NCBI GenBank assembly: GCA_039654915.1
Contig: CM077599.1
Span: 25,109,501 to 25,173,500, forward strand
DNA from: Aquilaria yunnanensis
Lineage: Eukaryota; Streptophyta; Magnoliopsida; Malvales; Thymelaeaceae
Reading direction: 5' to 3'
DNA length: 64,000 bases
Part shown: positions 1 through 8,960 of the stretch, piece after piece
Numbering within the stretch: position 1 is the first letter of the stretch
Layout of the letters: the number at the start of each line of letters is the position of its first letter
The notes under the pieces: model-generated
Told to the model about the DNA's origin: nothing
The model's input: the letters and a program-made list of their open reading frames with translations, nothing else
Databases searched by the model: none
Program-made: the position numbers and the translations under genes

Positions 1-139
1 ATTTTTGGGCGTTTTAACAAAGTTGTTTTAACGTAACCGTACTCCCGATCCCCGAACTCTCGCAGACCAATTTTAAGGTGACCAATCGACCTAAGAAAAC
101 TGATTGGTGGCGACTCCCAGAAAACCCGACGTTGCCACA
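1..139 (+). repeat. 3' terminal part of the 5' LTR
   Basis: The first 139 bases of the window match the last 139 bases of the 3' LTR with no difference that I can find, and end in CCACA just before the primer binding site. Identity of the two LTR ends is expected of a recent insertion, because the two LTRs are copied from one template at integration. Confidence 0.93.
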
Positions 140-142
140 GCT

Positions 143-160
143 TGGCGACTCCGCTGGGGA
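143..160 (+). other. Primer binding site, tRNA-Arg type
   Basis: TGGCGACTCCGCTGGGGA starts three bases after the 5' LTR end. Its complement ends in CGCCA, as the 3' end of a mature tRNA should. Ogre/Tat elements of plants are known to use a tRNA-Arg primer with a nearly identical site. The exact tRNA isoacceptor was not checked. Confidence 0.8.
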
Positions 161-880
161 CTCGACGTTAGTGAGTCGAGCCTAAAGTTGATTTGTTTTA
201 ATTTACTTTGCTTATTATGTGGATTTTTATATGCTATATTTACTTAGCGAAAACATGCATTATGCTTTCACAATATGAAGCTCTATACCCGAGCTTACTT
301 AAATCGAACACGATTCTTTCTAAGCGGAATTGGTGTTGTTGTCCTTGTGAGGCCATGGTCTCCAAGCCTTCACCGGTTTCAAAGTAGCAAAGTAGTGTAT
401 TGCCTTCTGAGACGGTTAGTCTCTGCATGGGCCCACGAAAAGCTACGACTCGAATTAATCCATTCCTTACATAAACCCTAGAGGGTAAGGAATCGGGCCG
501 TCACTATAATTTAGTGACGGGATTCGGGAACTATCCCTTGCCTTTTTGATAAGCCACCTTATGCATATAGAACTCCCCACTTAACCATAGAACTGACCAT
601 AGTATTCCTCCCATTTACCAACGCCATAAGCACGTCTTTGTTATGCTATGTTGTTGCTCTACACTTTTATTTTCTTCGTGTCTTATATTTATGGTTTTAA
701 TTCATTTTTCCATAATACTTCATGAGTTGTTAATTGCTATTTAACTTATTAATAACCTTATCTTTCTTGTGCAATTATTTTTCATGCATCAAAACCACGC
801 ATCAAATTATGCTAACTTTTTGGTTTTTATAATGACAACTAAAAGTTTTGAAGTTCTACGATAATGGATGAGCAAACTTA
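161..880 (+). other. Retrotransposon 5' leader, no gene seen
   Basis: Untranslated leader between the primer binding site and the 58-64 bp repeats. It has moderate base composition and short open frames only. I see nothing coding here. Confidence 0.6.
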
Positions 881-1295
881 CTCATTGCATGCATTCCATT
901 ACATTAATCACGTGCATATAAAGTATGATAAAAATAATCTCATTGCATGCATTCCATTACATCAATCACACGCATATAAAATCTGATAAAAATAATCTCA
1001 TTGCATGCATTCCATTACATTAATCACATGCATATAAAATCTGATAAAAATAATCTCATTGCATGCATTCCATTACATTAATCACGTGCATATAAAGTCT
1101 GATAAAAACATAATCTCACTTTATATTGCATGCATCCATTACATCAATCACACGCATATAAAATCTAATAAAAATAATCTCATTGCATGCATTCCATTAC
1201 ATCAATCACGTGCATATAAATTTTGATAAAAACATAATCTCATTGCATGCATCCATCACATCAATCATATACGCATAGAATCTAATAAAATAAAT
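881..1295 (+). repeat. Tandem repeats, seven units of 58-64 bp, in the 5' leader
   Basis: Units start near 881, 939, 997, 1055, 1115, 1179 and 1239. Each reads CTCATTGCATGCATTCC, then TACATYAATCA, then a GCATATAAA segment and a (T/A)GATAAAAA tail. They lie just upstream of gag in the transcribed leader. Variation between units is limited to substitutions and a few short indels. Confidence 0.9.
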
Positions 1296-1359
1296 ATTCC
1301 TTTAAAAAGGTAAAATTGGACCTCAACACCGATATTCAATTCGGCTCCAAATAAGATTA

Positions 1360-2256
1360 ATGGCAGAACAAATCGAAGGACGTCTCATAAAGATAGAGTC
1401 CAAGATAGAAAGTATGGCCGAACAAATGAGACAATTGATCGAGCTAATCAAGGTGAAAGCAATTCAAGAAGCACAAGTTCAGCCACCCATGACAGAAAAA
1501 GAAATGGTCACTTTGTTTGTCCAGACACTGAAGTACCTATATTATGACGAACTCATTGGCAATTCGGCAACTAATTTTTCTAACATTGTCATGTCTGGAG
1601 AAAGAATCGAGCATGAGATTAGGACTGGGAATATTGCTGAATCCTTTAATAATCCTATGAAAAGAGGAGGACCATCCAGAAGAAAAGATGACGAAGTACA
1701 ACAAATAGGACGCGGAAGAAGGATTCCCCTCGTGGATACTGTGGCTATCGGACCTCGCCTATCCTATTTTGCCAATGGGCCCGATAATTACCTTCCAAAT
1801 AGGCCCAATGATTATCCTCTGAATAGGCCCAATAATTATCCTCCAAATAGGCCCAATGATTATCCTTCCAATAGGCCCAACAATTATCCTTTTAACAGAC
1901 CTAATCAGTCATGGCCACCTGCTCCTACTCCTCCAGTACCTGCACCAAGACCAAGAGAAGTTTTCACACCAATTTCCATGACTTATACTGAGTTATACCC
2001 AAAACTCATCGAAAGACAATTTATCCGTCCAATTCCTACAAAGCCATTCAAACCCCCATATCCAAGGTGGTATGACCCTAATATTACCTGCCCATATCAT
2101 GATGGCGTTCCAGGCCATGGCTTGGAAAATTGCATGGCATTGAAGCGTACAGTTCAACAATTAATCGAGTCAAAGTGGTTGGACTTTTCCGATGAGCCAA
2201 ATGTCACCCACAATCCATTGCCGCCTCATCAAGCAAAACCAAGTCCAAGTTGCTAG
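1360..2256 (+). CDS. gag: Shortened Gag protein of Ogre/Tat-type retrotransposon
   Basis: An intact 298-residue frame starting at ATG 1360. Residues 1-45 form a charged, probably coiled-coil segment (MAEQIEGRLIKIESKIESM). Residues about 46-95 match the end of the plant gypsy gag core (PPMTEKEMVTLFVQTL, then GERIEHEIRTG). Residues about 140-185 are a degenerate repeat of the type NRPN(D/N)YPP. Near residues 244-258 is the variant zinc-knuckle-like motif CPYHDGVPGHGLENC, followed by LKRTVQQLIES, which is typical of this gag family. Full-length gags of this type carry roughly 250-300 more residues between the coiled coil and the PPMTEKE block. Those are missing here without loss of frame. The protein could still package RNA or multimerise with an intact partner gag, but that is inference. 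Confidence 0.82.
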   Translation: MAEQIEGRLIKIESKIESMAEQMRQLIELIKVKAIQEAQVQPPMTEKEMVTLFVQTLKYLYYDELIGNSATNFSNIVMSGERIEHEIRTGNIAESFNNPMKRGGPSRRKDDEVQQIGRGRRIPLVDTVAIGPRLSYFANGPDNYLPNRPNDYPLNRPNNYPPNRPNDYPSNRPNNYPFNRPNQSWPPAPTPPVPAPRPREVFTPISMTYTELYPKLIERQFIRPIPTKPFKPPYPRWYDPNITCPYHDGVPGHGLENCMALKRTVQQLIESKWLDFSDEPNVTHNPLPPHQAKPSPSC

Positions 2257-4487
2257 GCCCGATATGATTGATAATTGAAAAGTGAAGATTTCGAGCTAGA
2301 ATTACATTGACTTTGGAAGGCCTCCAAGTCAGATCTGACCTAACAGTCCGCATACATTTTCGAATGACAGGGAATCCTTTGAATAAACTTGTATCTTTGA
2401 AAGCTTGCAAAAGTAATCTAATAGTAAAAATCTCCTAGATTTAGTCCAGAATCTAGGGTGTAGTCTTTGTTAAATGGACACCTGCTATTCTTTTTCTGGT
2501 ACAACAAAAAGATGTGATGCGTGCATTCTACTACTTTCCATTTTTACACTCTTTCCATTATACTATCCATTATTGCTATCATACTTTGCTTTCTAAATGA
2601 TACTACTCGTGGGTGAAAATAAAAAGTTAAGGGAAATTTAATAGTAATGATCTTGAAAGTGCTGCCAAATCTAGTAAGAAGGATTTCATATGTTGCACCT
2701 CAACCCTAAAAAAGAATTCACAGTGGTTATCAACATCCTTGCAAGAAGTTTGGGGTTAGTTTCCAAACAAGGTAGCTCTCATATTAAATGACTTCAGTGG
2801 CCTCCCAATTCTCATAAATGCTCAAAAAAAAAAAAAAAAAAAGGTTCTCAGTTTTCCGCAACACAAACTCCGAAAAGAAAAAGTTCATCCCTTCCATCAA
2901 AAAGCCAACAAGGGAAAATTCAAAACCAAAAAGAACTGAGAACAAGCACGAGCAAGCAAGGCCACTTGAGTCATTTCATTTCAAGAAAGTTATCAAATAT
3001 GTCATCACCATAGCTCACACAAAAAAAAAAAGGAACAAAAAAAAAAAACAAAACAAAAACAAAAAAAAAAAGAGAAAGGAAAAAAAGGGCTCAAACTAGA
3101 GCAAAAGAAAAAAAAGAAAACAAGTGAGCTATGGATTCTAAACTGAAAACCTGCAAAGGCGGTCTAGAATACAAAAGCAACTTTCAAGCCAAGCATACAT
3201 AAAGACCACGATAGTTGGGGGGGGCAACAGATGGGGTTTAACTTTCTGGAAAGAGTGGCAAATTGAGGTCATCACTATTGAGTTTTTCACCATAATCAAA
3301 TTTGCTCACGAGTAGTATTAAAAGACCCTTCTTTCACACCACTCAAACTTAACTTTATTCAGACCTAATATTTACCTCTTAATATCATTCTCATTCAGCT
3401 AAAAGACTGCCACAAAAAAAAAAAAAACATTCAAACTTAACTTTCCTCACACCTAACATTTACCTCTCGATATCATCCTCATTCAGTTAAAAGGCTATTA
3501 TTGTGAATCATGTTTCTACCTTATTGCCTTGCACAGTTTATGTCTTCGAGTTGGAAAGGGAAGAATGGCAGGACATTTTAATTGAAAACAAAGACCGTAG
3601 ATTACTTTGTCAAGCTTTGCAAATTGATGAAAGTTTTTCTTTAAGGCCAAACCATTATTTATTAATGTATGTAGACTTAAAAGTGAGGAGATAGCTTGAG
3701 TCTTTCTTTAATAAGATGTGGTTCTTGTAAGAGAAATTTACGATCAAGTGCCAGCACAAAGGTCTAGAAATGCTCGACCTTCTGTTAAATCAAAGGCGAG
3801 ATGATACCTTTTATCCACATAAATAACATATTCAGGGGGGCAAAGTAGTCTCTACGAAGCGTAAGAGGAGTACTGCCAACAAAGAAACTCAACAGACAAG
3901 GGGGCAAGTCTTATGGATCAAAACTTGAGCTCAAGGAAGAGCAATCATTCAGACTATAACATGGAGATAAATAAGTGTCGACAAGGCCACAAGAAAAGGG
4001 GCAAAACAGACATTGAAAGTAAAGCCTTTGATGGTATCAAATCCATGACAATGGATGAGTACCCGAAAGAGATATAAATTATGAGGCGGGCCAACTTTAA
4101 AGAAATTGAGGCCAAAATTCAAGAACAAGTCAAAGAAAGGGGATTTTGGAAAGAGTTGGGCTTTTGAGGCAATGAACAAAAGCTGGAAAGCATAAAGAGA
4201 TTCAATGATAGTCCAAGAAGGCCATCACAAAGAGGATCCAGTAAAACAAAGACATAAAGAACTAGATCAAAAAAAAAAACAAAACATTAGTTACACATGC
4301 TCTGCATTCATGCATTTCATATTATGCATACATAGCCTTTACATAACAAGGACCAAACGGGAAGCACATCTACGGCACAGCTACAGCAATATAAGCTGAG
4401 ATCTCAATGTCATCAACTCTTACCAATCTATCACTGGATACACAGCTAATATGCGGGACCAACCCGCATCAGGAATTCAAGAATAAA
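2257..4487 (+). other. Retrotransposon internal region without a recognisable gene (pol missing)
   Basis: This is where protease, reverse transcriptase, RNase H and integrase would be expected after gag, but no frame shows any of their motifs. There is a run of 19 A at 2824-2842 and A-rich stretches to about 3110, plus short G-rich tracts near 3218, 3835 and 3900 that resemble purine tracts. A 63-codon frame at 3503-3694 has no family resemblance I recognise. The stretch looks like untranslated 3' sequence of a parent element brought next to gag by deletion of pol. Confidence 0.6.
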
Positions 4488-4835
4488 GTAGACAATATTG
4501 TCAAAAGCTTGGATACCGATTCAATAATCGAGGCTACACCTGGAATGATCGGATTGACGCCAGCTAGTAGTATCCAAGATAAGAGATAGCTATAGCCAAG
4601 GATAAGGAAGATATATAAAAAATATATATATATATATAATAGACAATATTGTCAAAAGCCTGGCAATTGATTCAATAATCGAGGCTACACCTAGAAGGAC
4701 AGGATTGATGCCAGCTTAGCAGCATCCAAGATAAGAGATAGTCAAAGATAAGGCAGACATCAAGAAATATTGTCATTGAAAATTTGTCAAAAGCGGACAA
4801 TGGATTCAATAATCGAGGACTGGATCGACGTCAGC
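4488..4835 (+). repeat. Three degenerate direct repeats before the cargo genes
   Basis: A unit of about 155 bp (AGACAATATTGTCAAAAGC, then GATTCAATAATCGAGG and AGGATTGAYGCCAGC) begins at about 4488 and recurs at about 4643. A shorter, more diverged third copy lies at about 4790-4835. A (TA)n run at about 4618-4638 separates the first two. The units contain the palindrome ACAATATTGT. No open frame spans them. Confidence 0.7.
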
Positions 4836-4996
4836 TCGATGGAATATCAAAAATATCTATCACATCAAAATGAAGTAGGATCCACTTTTCCGGTTAAATG
4901 GCGGATACGGTACTCCGTGACTCTCAAGTCGGTTCTCTCAGTTGCCCATAATAACTGATTCCTTCACCCCTTCTTTCTTTTACTTCCTCCTAGAAA

Positions 4997-5545
4997 ATGG
5001 ATCCTACTTTTTCCGCCTTGCGAAAGTATTTCCCTTCTCTCCCAATGAACATTCTCAAAAAGATCTACCAAGTTCGCTGTGAACGATTAAGAGTTCTGAT
5101 GCACAAAGGAATCCCTGAAGATGTGCGGTGGTTAATCGAAGCCAAGGTTCGTCTGGCAGGTGAAATCCCAGAGGCATTTGTGTCTCACATGCCTGGTATA
5201 GGCAAAAGCTCTTATGCCAAAAAGCGAAGAGCGAAAAGGTTACAAGTCTGCCATAAATGTGGACGGTGGACTTGTAATACTAAATGTCGTTCTTTAGGGA
5301 TAATCTCTGATAATCGAGAAGATAAAATACGATTCATTAAGAATGGACTGAGTAAAGACTCGTTGGATGATATCCAATTGACTCTTGAGACGCATTCTTG
5401 TGGATCTGTGCAACGTGAACTACTTGGTTTGTGGAGCATTTTTCATGAAGAACGAAACCGTTACAGTCCCGGGAATCTGACTGTAAATGACCCTGTTTGT
5501 CAGCTTGTAAGAAAACTGGATGGGAAGCAAATCCTCGACTCATAG
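4997..5545 (+). CDS. Carlavirus NABP-like zinc-finger protein, copy 1 (open frame)
   Basis: An intact frame of 182 residues from ATG 4997, the only unbroken one of three tandem copies. The N-terminal part (about residues 1-70) is helical-looking and basic (LRKYFPSL, LKKIYQVRCER). Near residues 72-85 comes a glycine-serine-tyrosine segment followed by the basic cluster KKRRAKR. Directly after it are four cysteines with spacing C-x2-C-x4-C-x3-C (CHKCGRWTCNTKC). A basic stretch followed by a small zinc finger is the hallmark of the cysteine-rich nucleic-acid-binding proteins of carlaviruses (Pfam Carla_C4), which bind nucleic acid, enter the nucleus in some species and act in symptom induction or silencing suppression. 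The remaining 90 residues have no match I recognise. I see no TATA box in its immediate upstream sequence, unlike the later copies. Homology to the viral family is an inference from motif order. Confidence 0.7.
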   Translation: MDPTFSALRKYFPSLPMNILKKIYQVRCERLRVLMHKGIPEDVRWLIEAKVRLAGEIPEAFVSHMPGIGKSSYAKKRRAKRLQVCHKCGRWTCNTKCRSLGIISDNREDKIRFIKNGLSKDSLDDIQLTLETHSCGSVQRELLGLWSIFHEERNRYSPGNLTVNDPVCQLVRKLDGKQILDS

Positions 5546-5703
5546 AAGCCGTTAATCCCGTTACTGGACGTAAAACCAGTGAAAGATGTGAGCCACAGTC
5601 ACAATCACTGTACATACAATTTATCATATTTAAAATTTTCCATTTTTCTTTTAATAATGTATTTACTCCCGTAAGTGTAATCGACACGTTATCCATTTCA
5701 TCA

Positions 5704-5711
5704 CTATAAAT
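5704..5711 (+). promoter_or_regulatory. TATA box upstream of NABP-like copy 2
   Basis: CTATAAAT, preceded by a TTATCCATTTCATCA block that recurs before copy 3 and, altered, before the LOG-like gene. It lies 121 bp before the copy 2 ATG, leaving a leader of about 90 bp. The shared block suggests the promoter was duplicated along with the gene. Confidence 0.6.
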
Positions 5712-5831
5712 GCGTGTTCTTCCTTCTGATTAAGCAGCGGATAAGATACCTCGTGACTTCTAAAGTTGGTTATTCCAGTCTCCTACAATAACTGATTCAT
5801 TTCCCTCTTCTCTCAAATTCTTCTCTCATCA

Positions 5832-6379
5832 ATGGATTCTACTCTTTCTGCACTACGAAAATACTTTCCTTCCCTTCCAATAAAAGTCCTTAAAAAGATC
5901 TACCTTACTAGATGTGAAAGAATCAGAGTTTTTACACGCAAAGGCATTCCCGATAATGTGCAGTGGATAATTGAAGCTAAGGTCCGTTTGGCAGGTGAAG
6001 TTCCAGATGCATTTATGCCCCGCATGCCCGGTTTAGGTAAAAGCCGTTATGCCAAAAGGCGAAGAGCAAAGAGACTAGGCGTGTGTTATAAATGTGGGTG
6101 ATGGAATTGTATTACTAAATGTCGCTCTTTAGGATACATCTCCATAAATCGTGAAGATAAAAGAAAATTCATTAAGAATGGCCTGCGTAAGGAATCTCTG
6201 GAAGATATCCGAGAGACTCTTGAAACGCATTCTTGTGGAAAAGTGCAAGGTGAAATTATCAGTTTATGGAGGACTTACCATAAAGAACAAAACCGTTACA
6301 GTCTTGGGAATGTGACTTTAATGACCCTGTTTGTCAGTTTGTGAGAAAACTGGATGGGAAGCAAATCCCCGACTTATAG
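5832..6379 (+). pseudogene. Carlavirus NABP-like gene, copy 2 (broken)
   Basis: A close tandem relative of the gene at 4997-5545, starting at ATG 5832. The N-terminal region, the KRRRAKR cluster and the first two cysteines of the zinc finger are kept. A TGA at 6099-6101 falls inside the finger, just after CYKCG, where copy 1 has an arginine codon. A one-base deletion near 6315-6325 shifts the frame close to the C terminus. Both changes are simple and fairly recent-looking, because the rest of the sequence is still well conserved. The shortened product of 89 residues would lack half of the finger. Confidence 0.72.
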
Positions 6380-6529
6380 AAGACATTGAAGCCGTTACTA
6401 GACATAAACTAGTGGAAGATGAGAGTCACAGTCATGATTCCTGTACATATAAGCTGTCATTTGTCTTTTCTTTTGACAATAATGTACTTGCTTCTGTAAG
6501 TGTAATTAACGCATTATCCCTTTCATCAC

Positions 6530-6535
6530 TATAAA
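6530..6535 (+). promoter_or_regulatory. TATA box upstream of NABP-like copy 3
   Basis: TATAAA within a TTATCCCTTTCATCAC block, 61 bp before the ATG at 6596. Same block as before copy 2. The leader here is shorter than in copy 2 (the AGCAGCGGATAAG segment is absent). Confidence 0.6.
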
Positions 6536-6595
6536 TATGTGTTAGTTATTTTCGTTTCCTACAATCACTAATTTCTTTCTTTGCCTCCTTCATCA

Positions 6596-7144
6596 ATGGA
6601 GTCTTCTCTTTCCACCCTACGAAAGTATTTTCCTTCCTTCCCAATAAATGTTCTTAAAAAGATTTATCAAGCTAGATGTGAACGATTCAGAGTATTTATG
6701 CACAAAGGCATTCCTGATAATGTGCGGTGGCTAATTGAAGCTAAGGTTCGTTCAGCTGGTGAAATTCCAGAAGCGTTTTTTCCCCGTATGCCCGGCTTTG
6801 GTAAAAGCGCTTATGCCAAAAAAAGAAGAGCAAAGAGGCTAGGCGTTTGTCATAATTGTGGATGGTGGATTTGCGGCAATAAATGTCGTTCTCCAGGAGT
6901 GATCACCAGAAATCGTAATGATAGAATAAGATTCATTAAGAATGGCTTGCGTAAGGAATCTCTAGAAGATATCCGAGAGGTTCTTGAAGCGCATTCTTGC
7001 GGAATAGTGCAATTTGAGGTTGTTGGATTATGGATAATTCTCCAAAAAGAATGAGAACGTTACAGTCTTGGGAATCTGACCCTAAACGATCCTGTTTGCC
7101 AGTTTGTGAAAAAGCTAGATGAGATGCAAATCACCGATTCATAG
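6596..7144 (+). pseudogene. Carlavirus NABP-like gene, copy 3 (C-terminal nonsense codon)
   Basis: The third tandem copy, with ATG at 6596 (the frame is open a little upstream but without an earlier ATG). The helical N-terminal region, the KKRRAKR cluster and all four finger cysteines (CHNCGWWICGNKC, spacing C-x2-C-x4-C-x3-C) are present. A TGA at 7052-7054 ends the protein at 152 residues. Clear homology to the C terminus of copy 1 continues in frame to a TAG at 7142-7144. Since the basic stretch and finger are complete, the shortened product could still bind nucleic acid, so calling it dead is not certain. Confidence 0.68.
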
Positions 7145-7194
7145 AAAGCATTGAAGCCGTTACTGGACGCAAAGCCAGTAGAAGACGGAACAAG

Positions 7195-7745
7195 GTCACG
7201 ATTACTGTACGTGCTACCTGTCGCTTTTGAAATTTTCATCCCCTTTTGGTAATAATGTATCCACTCCTGACATGAACTAAAGTCACGATTACTGTACGTG
7301 CTAGCTGTCGCTTTTGAAATTTTCCTCCCCTTTCGGCGATAATGTATCCATTCCTGACATGAACCAAAGTCACGATTACTGTACGTGCTAGCTGTCGCTT
7401 TTGAAATTTTCCTCCCCTTTCGGCGATAATGTATCCACTCCTGACATGAGCCATAGTCACGATACTGTACATGCTAGCTGTCGCTTTTGAAATTTTCCTC
7501 CTTCTTTGGCAATAATATACCCACTCCTGACACGGACTACTGTATATAGCTGCCACTTTTTAAAATTTTCCTTCTCTTCCAACAATCACGTACCTACTCC
7601 TGACGTAAGCTACAGTAGTGACTACTGTACATGCTAGCAGCTATTTTGAAAATTTTCCTCCTCTTTTAACGATAGTGTACCTATACCTGATCAGAGTCAT
7701 ACTCGTGACTACTGTGAATAGCTGGCAATAATGTATCCATTCTTG
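7195..7745 (+). repeat. Amplified upstream module: about seven units of 78-87 bp
   Basis: Each unit runs GTCACGATTACTGTACGTGC, then TAGCTGTCGCTTTTGAAATT, then a TTCCTCCCC(T)n segment and ATAATGTATCCACTCCTGA. The first four begin near 7195, 7282, 7369 and 7456, and later ones are more diverged. A single diverged unit lies in the same position before copy 2 (about 5595-5690) and copy 3 (about 6424-6520). It is therefore an upstream promoter-type module that has been amplified in front of the LOG-like gene. The TGTACGTGC/GTACATGC segments are near-palindromic. Confidence 0.8.
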
Positions 7746-7777
7746 AAAATAAAATTATTGCCTTATCTCTTCATCTC

Positions 7778-7783
7778 TATAAA
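7778..7783 (+). promoter_or_regulatory. TATA box upstream of the LOG-like gene
   Basis: CTCTATAAATATA, preceded by CCTTATCTCTTCATC, matching the block before NABP-like copies 2 and 3. It lies about 40 bp before the ATG at 7818. Transcription starting 30 bp downstream would leave almost no leader. An out-of-frame ATG lies at 7808. Confidence 0.55.
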
Positions 7784-7817
7784 TATATCCTCTTTTCTCA
7801 CAAGGGTATGGATAGGA

Positions 7818-8447
7818 ATGGAGAAAACCCCAACTCGTAAATCCTGAAGTATTTGTGTATTTTCTGGGGCTTTTCCTGGAAAAGATGAAGAGTATTTAAA
7901 GGCAGCCAACCATTTGGGTAGAGTATTAGCTGAGCGAAAAATACATTTAGTTTATGGAGGAGGTAGTGTCGGATTAATGGGAGGTGTAGCATCAGCAGCA
8001 TCTCTAGGAGGAAGTCAAGTTCTGGGCATTATCCCTGGACCTTTGAAATTTATTTCTGGGGGCACGATTGGAGAAGAATTAGTGGTTAAAAATTTGCAAG
8101 AGCGTGTGTTACAAATGCTTTTAAATGCTGATGCTTTTATCGCTCTACCAGGTGGTTTTGGCACATTGGGAGAAGTCTTTCAAATTGCTTCCATGGCCCA
8201 ACTTAATTTGCATAAGAAACCCATTGGGCTTTTAAATGTTAACAATTTCTTTACAGGTCTGATAGCTTTTATGGATTATGCTATGCAGAAGAATTTCATA
8301 TCAAGAGTGGCACGGCGAATCATAATATCCGCAACAACTGCTGAAGAATTGCTAGATAAAATACAAGCTTTTGTTCCTGAACCAGATCCAACAATGATTC
8401 AGATAGACTGGACACGACAGTCTTTCCCGACCAGTTCACTCCCATAA
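7818..8447 (+). pseudogene. LOG-like: LONELY GUY-like cytokinin riboside 5'-monophosphate phosphoribohydrolase, intronless retro-captured copy
   Basis: From ATG 7818 the frame matches LOG enzymes, which release active cytokinin bases from cytokinin nucleotides in one step. A TGA at 7845-7847 (codon 10) interrupts it. From codon 11 (SICVFSG) the frame stays open to TAA 8445-8447, so total length is about 209 codons, normal for LOG. Visible family blocks are ICVFSGAFPGKDEEYLKAA, LVYGGGSVGLMGG, the conserved arginine in LQERVLQM, the catalytic PGGFGTLGE (PGGxGTxxE), PIGLLNVNNFF and FISRVARRIIIS. Plant LOG genes have several introns and this copy has none, pointing to capture of a spliced transcript. 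Apart from the early TGA no damage is seen, so the mutation may be recent, bypassed by readthrough, or absent from sister copies. It sits downstream of an amplified promoter module and its own TATA box. Confidence 0.85.
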
Positions 8448-8960
8448 TGGTCCTCTACTCACCCTGTTGAAGTATTGTGGAAGAAAGAAGCGATCTGATC
8501 CGTTTTTCTTGTCCTTTAGTTTTATTATCAGCATTTTCTTTCGCGTTTCAGTTTTTCCTTTCAGGGAATTTCTTTTTTAATATAGTTTCGTCCATGCTGA
8601 TATTAAAACCATAGGACAATGCCTTTAGGTTGGAATGGCTGAGTAAAGAGTAATTTTTGTTACTCTTGAGATGCATCCTATTAGGTCTACTAGGCATAAC
8701 ATTTTGGGGTAGTTAAGCTTTAACCTTATTCGGATGACATATCTCACAAGGAAATTTATATTTACTGAAGAAAATATTAGATGAACCTTGAATATTGATT
8801 CCAAACATCCGTTCCCTTTACATAATTTGTCAGTGTTATTGTCATCATCAAGATTCACTCGTTTTATCGAAGTCTAATTCTTTGCGCTCGCCTATTATGA
8901 AAATTCACACTTTCGAAGAAAATTATTCCAATTTCAATTGCTTTCATATAAATTTCGCTC
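8448..8960 (+). other. Spacer between LOG-like gene and hairpin array, no gene seen
   Basis: Probably the 3' untranslated region of the LOG-like gene followed by unique retrotransposon sequence. Only short frames in all directions and no repeats. Confidence 0.5.

Noticed and set aside
2818..3099. 93-codon lysine-rich frame
   Set aside because: Produced by poly(A) and A-rich sequence, so low-complexity only.
3503..3694. 63-codon frame considered as a pol remnant
   Set aside because: Starts with GTG and shows no protease, reverse transcriptase or integrase motif.
7236..7556. 106-codon minus-strand repetitive frame
   Set aside because: Translates the amplified promoter module in antisense and is a repeat by-product.
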